From Solirubrobacteraceae bacterium (lineage in GTDB: Bacteria; Actinomycetota; Thermoleophilia; Solirubrobacterales; Solirubrobacteraceae): a DNA stretch of 39,197 nt. The notes beneath the pieces were generated by a model. The model did no database searches. It worked only from the letters and a program-made list of their open reading frames with translations, and was not told the DNA's origin. Position 1 is the first letter of the stretch. Every line of letters starts with the position of its first letter. Positions 35,379-39,197 of the stretch are shown piece by piece. A program made the translations under genes and the position numbers. Where the stretch lies: positions 1 through 39,197 of the forward strand of contig JADGPO010000151.1 of the NCBI GenBank assembly GCA_017882405.1, written 5' to 3'.

Positions 35379-37295
35379 TCAACACGCTCTAGCGGCCGGG
35401 CGGAGGAGCGTGGCGAGCTCGCCCGCTGTCATCGGCCGGGCGAGCAGGAAGCCCTGTACGCGCTCGCAGCCGAGGGCTGCCAGCGTCTCGAGCTGTGCCT
35501 CGGTCTCCACGCCCTTGGCGGTGACGGTGCAGCCGAGGGCCCGGCCCACGCCGATCACGGCTGCGAGGAGCGTGCGGTTGACGACTTCCTCGGGAAGGCT
35601 CCCGACGAATCCCCGGTCGAGCTTGATCCCACGGATCGGATGCTCCTTGAGCCACAGGAGCGAGGAGTAGCCGACGCCGAAGTCGTCGAGCACGATGGCC
35701 ACGCCGAGCGCATCGAGCTCACACAGCGCGCGGGCGCTGACAGCATCGGGCCGCGTCAGGGCGCTCTCCCGGATCTCCAGGGTGAGCAGCTCCGCGGGAA
35801 ATTCAGCGTGGGCGAGCGTCTGCTGCACCGATTGGGCGAAGCCGTGCTTTGCAAGCTGATGCGCCGACACGTTGACGGCGAGCTCCAGCGGACACCCGCC
35901 GATCTGGGCGAGTCGCTCGCAGCTCTCGCGCAGCACCCAGGCCCCGAGCGGCAGGATCGCTCCGGTGTCCTCCGAAATCGGGATGAACTCCGCGGGGGAG
36001 ACCTCGCCAAGCTTCGGACTTGTCCACCGCAACAGTGCTTCTGCGGCGACGATCTTCCGATCGACAAGCTCGAACACAGGCTGAAAGAGCAGCCGCATCT
36101 CGTCTCGCGTCTCCCCGGCGGAGAGCTCGCGTGCCAGCGAAAGGCGTCGTCCGGTGCGGATGGGCTGGCTGCCTTCGAAGAAGCTGCAGCGATCGCCTCC
36201 CGCGCGCTTGGCCACGTACATCGCGCTGTCGGCCTGTCGGATCGCCTCCCTCGCCTCCATCTCGGCACCACCGATCAATGCGATGCCGATACTCGCGGTG
36301 ACGACCGGCGAGCCGATCCACCTGGGCGGGCTGGAGATTGCCTCCAGCAGACGAGAGCCGAGCCCCGCCGCCTGGTCGTGATCGGCGATTCCCTCGGCGA
36401 CCGCCACGAACTCGTCGCCGCCGAAGCGACCGATCACGTCGTCGCCTCGAAGCGCCCCCGATTGACGCCGGGCCAGCTCGCGGATCATCTCGTCGGCTCG
36501 GTCGTGGCCAAGCGTGTCGTTCAGGCTCTTGAGTCCATCGAGGTCGACGAACAGCACCGCGACCTTGGTCGTCACCCCGACGCGCTTCAGCGACGCGTCC
36601 AGGTGCTCGAAGATCGCTCTACGGTTCAGCAGACCGGTGAGGGTGTCGTGCCTCGCATCGTGAATCAGCTTCGCCATCATGCGACTACGCTCGATGGCGA
36701 TTCCCGCCAGCCGGGCTCCGTCGTTCATCAGGGACAGATGCTCGGGCAGGGGGACCCGCGGTCGCGGCCCGTACAGAGCAAAGGTGCCCAGCACCTGGCC
36801 GTCGGCTGCCTTGATCGGCATCGACCAGCAATGGCGCAGGCCGGCGCTCATCGTGAAGTCGCGGATGGGCGCCCATTTCGGGTCGGTCGCGATGTCCTCG
36901 GTGATCGTGAGCTCGCCTGACCAGGCCGCAGACCCGCATGTGCCGACATTGGGGCCGATGACGGCACCGTCGATCGCGTCGAAGTACTGGTGCGGCAGCG
37001 ACCCGGCCGCCCCCGGGTGCAGCGTGCTCGACTCCCGGTCCAGGAGGACGACACACGGCATCACCGAGGGCTCGTAGCGCTCGATCCCCTCCACCAGCTC
37101 GCGGAGCACGTCGAAAAGGGGAGCGTCGCGGGCGATCAGCTCATGCAACCGGTTATGCGACTGGACCAGGTTGCGAACCCGAGCCGCCTCCCGGCCGGCC
37201 GTGAGCAACTTCGCTTCGCTGGGCTCCAGGCCCTGCTTCTCCAGGCTCGGTGTTAGAGACATCCCGGTTGCATCGACCGGCCCGCCTCCGATCAT
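35379..37295 (-). CDS. GAF-GGDEF-EAL cyclic-di-GMP regulatory protein
   Basis: 638 residues from ATG 37295 (AGGAG three bases before; ATG 37262 is an alternative). GAF domain about 45-205 (VGTCGSAAWSGELTITEDI, RHCWSMPIKAADGQVLGTF). GGDEF about 220-375: DTLTGLLNRRAIFEHLD and RFGGDEFVAVAEG with the intact active-site loop and no RxxD inhibitory site just before. EAL about 390-630: VAAEALLRW, LAVNVSAHQLA, LEIRES, IVLDDFGVGYSSL, IKLDRGFV, and AKGVETEAQ where AEGVE is standard. It should make and/or degrade cyclic di-GMP in response to a small ligand at the GAF domain. No membrane helix. Confidence 0.95.
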   Translation of the reverse strand: MIGGGPVDATGMSLTPSLEKQGLEPSEAKLLTAGREAARVRNLVQSHNRLHELIARDAPLFDVLRELVEGIERYEPSVMPCVVLLDRESSTLHPGAAGSLPHQYFDAIDGAVIGPNVGTCGSAAWSGELTITEDIATDPKWAPIRDFTMSAGLRHCWSMPIKAADGQVLGTFALYGPRPRVPLPEHLSLMNDGARLAGIAIERSRMMAKLIHDARHDTLTGLLNRRAIFEHLDASLKRVGVTTKVAVLFVDLDGLKSLNDTLGHDRADEMIRELARRQSGALRGDDVIGRFGGDEFVAVAEGIADHDQAAGLGSRLLEAISSPPRWIGSPVVTASIGIALIGGAEMEAREAIRQADSAMYVAKRAGGDRCSFFEGSQPIRTGRRLSLARELSAGETRDEMRLLFQPVFELVDRKIVAAEALLRWTSPKLGEVSPAEFIPISEDTGAILPLGAWVLRESCERLAQIGGCPLELAVNVSAHQLAKHGFAQSVQQTLAHAEFPAELLTLEIRESALTRPDAVSARALCELDALGVAIVLDDFGVGYSSLLWLKEHPIRGIKLDRGFVGSLPEEVVNRTLLAAVIGVGRALGCTVTAKGVETEAQLETLAALGCERVQGFLLARPMTAGELATLLRPAARAC

Positions 37296-37367
37296 TAGCT
37301 CCTGGACGGCCAGCCCTTAACGGCCACGAACCTCAGCAGCGTCCACGATGCCTCCGCCAGCAGCCGG

Positions 37368-39197
37368 CTACTCCTCGGTGGAGTCGGGCTCGTCGTCGTC
37401 GGCCGGCTCGGGCGCGGCGTCATCCGCCGGCTCGACGATCTCGTCGGTCAGATCGGGCGCGTCGACCGAGGCCAGATCGACCGGCTCGTCGAGCACCGGC
37501 GCCGCCGTAGCCGCTTCGGATTCGACCACCAGCGCGACCGCCGACACCTGGTCGTCGTCGCGGATGTTCATCACCTTGACGCCTTGGGAGGCGCGGCCGT
37601 AGCGGTTGATGCCGCGGACCGAGGTCCGCTGGACCATCCCGTTCTGGGAGATGAAGACCAGCTCCTGGTGCTCTCGGACGACCATCGCGCCGGCCAGTTG
37701 GCCCTTGTTCTCGGTCAGCGTGATCGTCTTGACACCCATCGTGCCGCGACCCTTGACCGGGTACTCCGGGATCGGCGTGCGCTTTCCGTAGCCGTTCTCG
37801 GTGACCACCAGCAGCTCCTGATCGTCGCGCGCGACGTCCATCGAGAGGACGGCGTTGTTCTTCTGGGAGACGTTCATCCCGCGTACACCGCTCGTGTCCC
37901 GGCCCGTCGATCTGACCGCGTCCTCGGAGAACCGTGCCGCCTGGCCCGAGCGCGAGACCATGATGATGTCGTCATGGCCGCTCGTGCGCCGCGCGGCGAT
38001 CAGCTCGTCGTCGTCGCGGATGTTGATGGCAATGATCCCGTCGGCCTTGATCGGCGTGTTGTAGGCGAGGAACTCGGTCTTTTTGACGATGCCCTGTCGG
38101 GTGGCGAACACCACGTACTTGCCCTCGGTGAAGTCGCGCGTCGAGAGCACGGACTGGACTCGCTCGCCCTCACGCAGGGGCAGCAGGTTGACCAGCGCGC
38201 GGCCCTTTGCCGTCCGTGACGCTTCCGGCAGCTCGTAGACCTTGAGCCGGTAGATCTTGCCGCGGTTGGTGAAGAACAGCAGGTAGTCGTGCGTCGACGC
38301 CACGAACAGGTGCTCGATGTAGTCGTCGTCCTTCATGTCCATGCCGGTGACCCCGATCCCGCCGCGACGCTGCTGGCGGTAGGTCGACAGCGGCAGCGAC
38401 TTGACGTAGCCCGAGTGGGTGATCGAGACCACCATCTGCTGGTCGGCGATCAGGTCCTCGATGTCGATCTCGCCCTCGGCATGCGTGATCTCGGTGCGCC
38501 GCTCGTCGCCGTAGGCGGCGGCGATCTCCGACAGCTCGTCCTTGATCAGGCTGTTGACGCGCTCCTCGTCGCCGAGGATCTCGCGCAGCTCCTTGATGCG
38601 CTCCACCAGGTCGGCGTGCTCCTGCTTGATCTTGTCAGCCTCCAGCGCCGTCAGGCGGCTCAGTGTCAGCTGGAGGATTGCCTGGGCCTGCACGAGCGTC
38701 AGCTCGAAGCGCTCGATCAGACCATGGCGCGCGGTCTCCGAGTCGCGAGAGGCGCGGATCAGCGCGATCACCTCGTCGAGGTTGGCCAGCGCGATCAGCA
38801 GCCCCTCCAGCACGTGGGCGCGGTCCTCGGCGCGCCGCAGCTCGTACTTCGTGCGCCGCACGATGACCTCGCGCTGGTGGTCGACGTAGTGGCCGATGAC
38901 CTCGCGCAGCGAGAGCGTCCGCGGCACGTTGTCGACGAGCGCCACCATGTTGACCCCGAAGGTCGTCTGCATCGGCGTGTGCTTGTGCAGCTTGTTGAGC
39001 ACGACCTTGGGGATCGCGTCGCGCTTGAGCTCGATCACCAGCCGCATTCCGTGGCGGTCGGACTCGTCGCGCAGGTCGGAGATCTCGGGGATCTTCTTGT
39101 CGATGACGAGGTCGCGGATCTTCTCGATCAGTCCGCCGTCGCCGCCCTTGCGAACCTGGAAGGGCAGCTCGGTGACGATGATCGCCTCCTTGCCCTG
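37368..39197 (-). CDS. gyrA: DNA gyrase subunit A, N-terminus cut by window edge
   Basis: 609 residues to the stop at 37368, running off the right edge (the true start and catalytic Tyr lie outside). QGKEAIIVTELPFQV, GGLIEKI and FGVNMVALVDNVPRTLSL belong to the breakage-reunion domain; a coiled-coil tower segment ends near ELREILGDEERV. The C-terminal pinwheel begins with the GyrA box QQRRGGIGVTG, the hallmark distinguishing gyrase from topoisomerase IV, followed by five to six repeated beta blades (e.g. RGKIYRLKVYELPEASRTAKG, SRSGQAARFSEDAVRSTGR). The tail after the pinwheel is strongly acidic (EPADD, ADDDEPDSTEE). Introduces negative supercoils with GyrB. Confidence 0.97.
   Translation of the reverse strand, partial: QGKEAIIVTELPFQVRKGGDGGLIEKIRDLVIDKKIPEISDLRDESDRHGMRLVIELKRDAIPKVVLNKLHKHTPMQTTFGVNMVALVDNVPRTLSLREVIGHYVDHQREVIVRRTKYELRRAEDRAHVLEGLLIALANLDEVIALIRASRDSETARHGLIERFELTLVQAQAILQLTLSRLTALEADKIKQEHADLVERIKELREILGDEERVNSLIKDELSEIAAAYGDERRTEITHAEGEIDIEDLIADQQMVVSITHSGYVKSLPLSTYRQQRRGGIGVTGMDMKDDDYIEHLFVASTHDYLLFFTNRGKIYRLKVYELPEASRTAKGRALVNLLPLREGERVQSVLSTRDFTEGKYVVFATRQGIVKKTEFLAYNTPIKADGIIAINIRDDDELIAARRTSGHDDIIMVSRSGQAARFSEDAVRSTGRDTSGVRGMNVSQKNNAVLSMDVARDDQELLVVTENGYGKRTPIPEYPVKGRGTMGVKTITLTENKGQLAGAMVVREHQELVFISQNGMVQRTSVRGINRYGRASQGVKVMNIRDDDQVSAVALVVESEAATAAPVLDEPVDLASVDAPDLTDEIVEPADDAAPEPADDDEPDSTEE

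Overview
The window is very GC-rich, densely packed actinobacterial chromosome. The mix of genes fits a member of the class Thermoleophilia (Solirubrobacterales-like): an fhaA-fhaB-pstP-ftsW/rodA-pbpA-pknB wall-growth cluster, ComA-type phosphosulfolactate synthase, DUF354, DUF2277, DUF4446, many GTG/TTG starts and several starts without a Shine-Dalgarno sequence. This placement is inferred from gene content; there is no rRNA in the window to confirm it. No tRNA, CRISPR array, insertion sequence or prophage was found.

Layout. (a) 1-6027: the 3'-truncated gene of a polysaccharide flippase (minus strand), diverging from a plus-strand run of L-fuconate dehydratase, a small NAD(P)-binding protein and a phospholipase D family protein, then a membrane-anchored kelch protein on the minus strand. 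(b) 6177-16560: a tightly spaced minus-strand series, in transcription order DegT aminotransferase, DUF354 glycosyltransferase-like protein, polytopic membrane protein, WbpM/CapD-type sugar-nucleotide dehydratase, LytR_C membrane protein, phosphosulfolactate synthase, histidine phosphatase, and a membrane-anchored FlgD-Ig protein. With the flippase and the divergent DedA and UppP genes (16603-18142) this looks like a cell-surface polysaccharide locus that also carries a possible sulfolactate module. (c) 18183-20818: purM and a Ser/Thr kinase with an extracellular discoidin-like domain. (d) 20826-30697: a minus-strand wall-growth operon of polytopic kinase, fhaA, fhaB, PP2C phosphatase, ftsW/rodA, pbpA, PASTA kinase and NUDIX hydrolase. 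Three junctions overlap by 3 or 4 bases; the others within the fhaA-to-NUDIX stretch are 13 to 17 bases. (e) 30858-34000: plus-strand genes for a CARDB-like membrane protein, DUF4446 protein, prephenate dehydratase and HNH endonuclease. (f) 33985-39197: minus-strand DUF2277, a gene-poor structured stretch with a 14-codon ORF behind an extreme Shine-Dalgarno sequence, a DUF1707-like/FHA protein, a GAF-GGDEF-EAL protein, and the 3' part of gyrA running off the edge.

How they work together. The kinases phosphorylate FHA-recognised targets, PstP reverses this, and FtsW/RodA plus PbpA polymerise and cross-link peptidoglycan. UppP recycles the undecaprenyl carrier needed both by that machinery and by the polysaccharide flippase.

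Most unusual points: two enzymes (fucD and comA) whose conserved N-termini continue upstream of any ATG/GTG/TTG; comA next to a phosphatase that could complete sulfolactate synthesis; an Asp/His-rich linker in the polytopic kinase; and the hyper-Shine-Dalgarno mini-ORF in a hairpin-rich region at 34291-34506.
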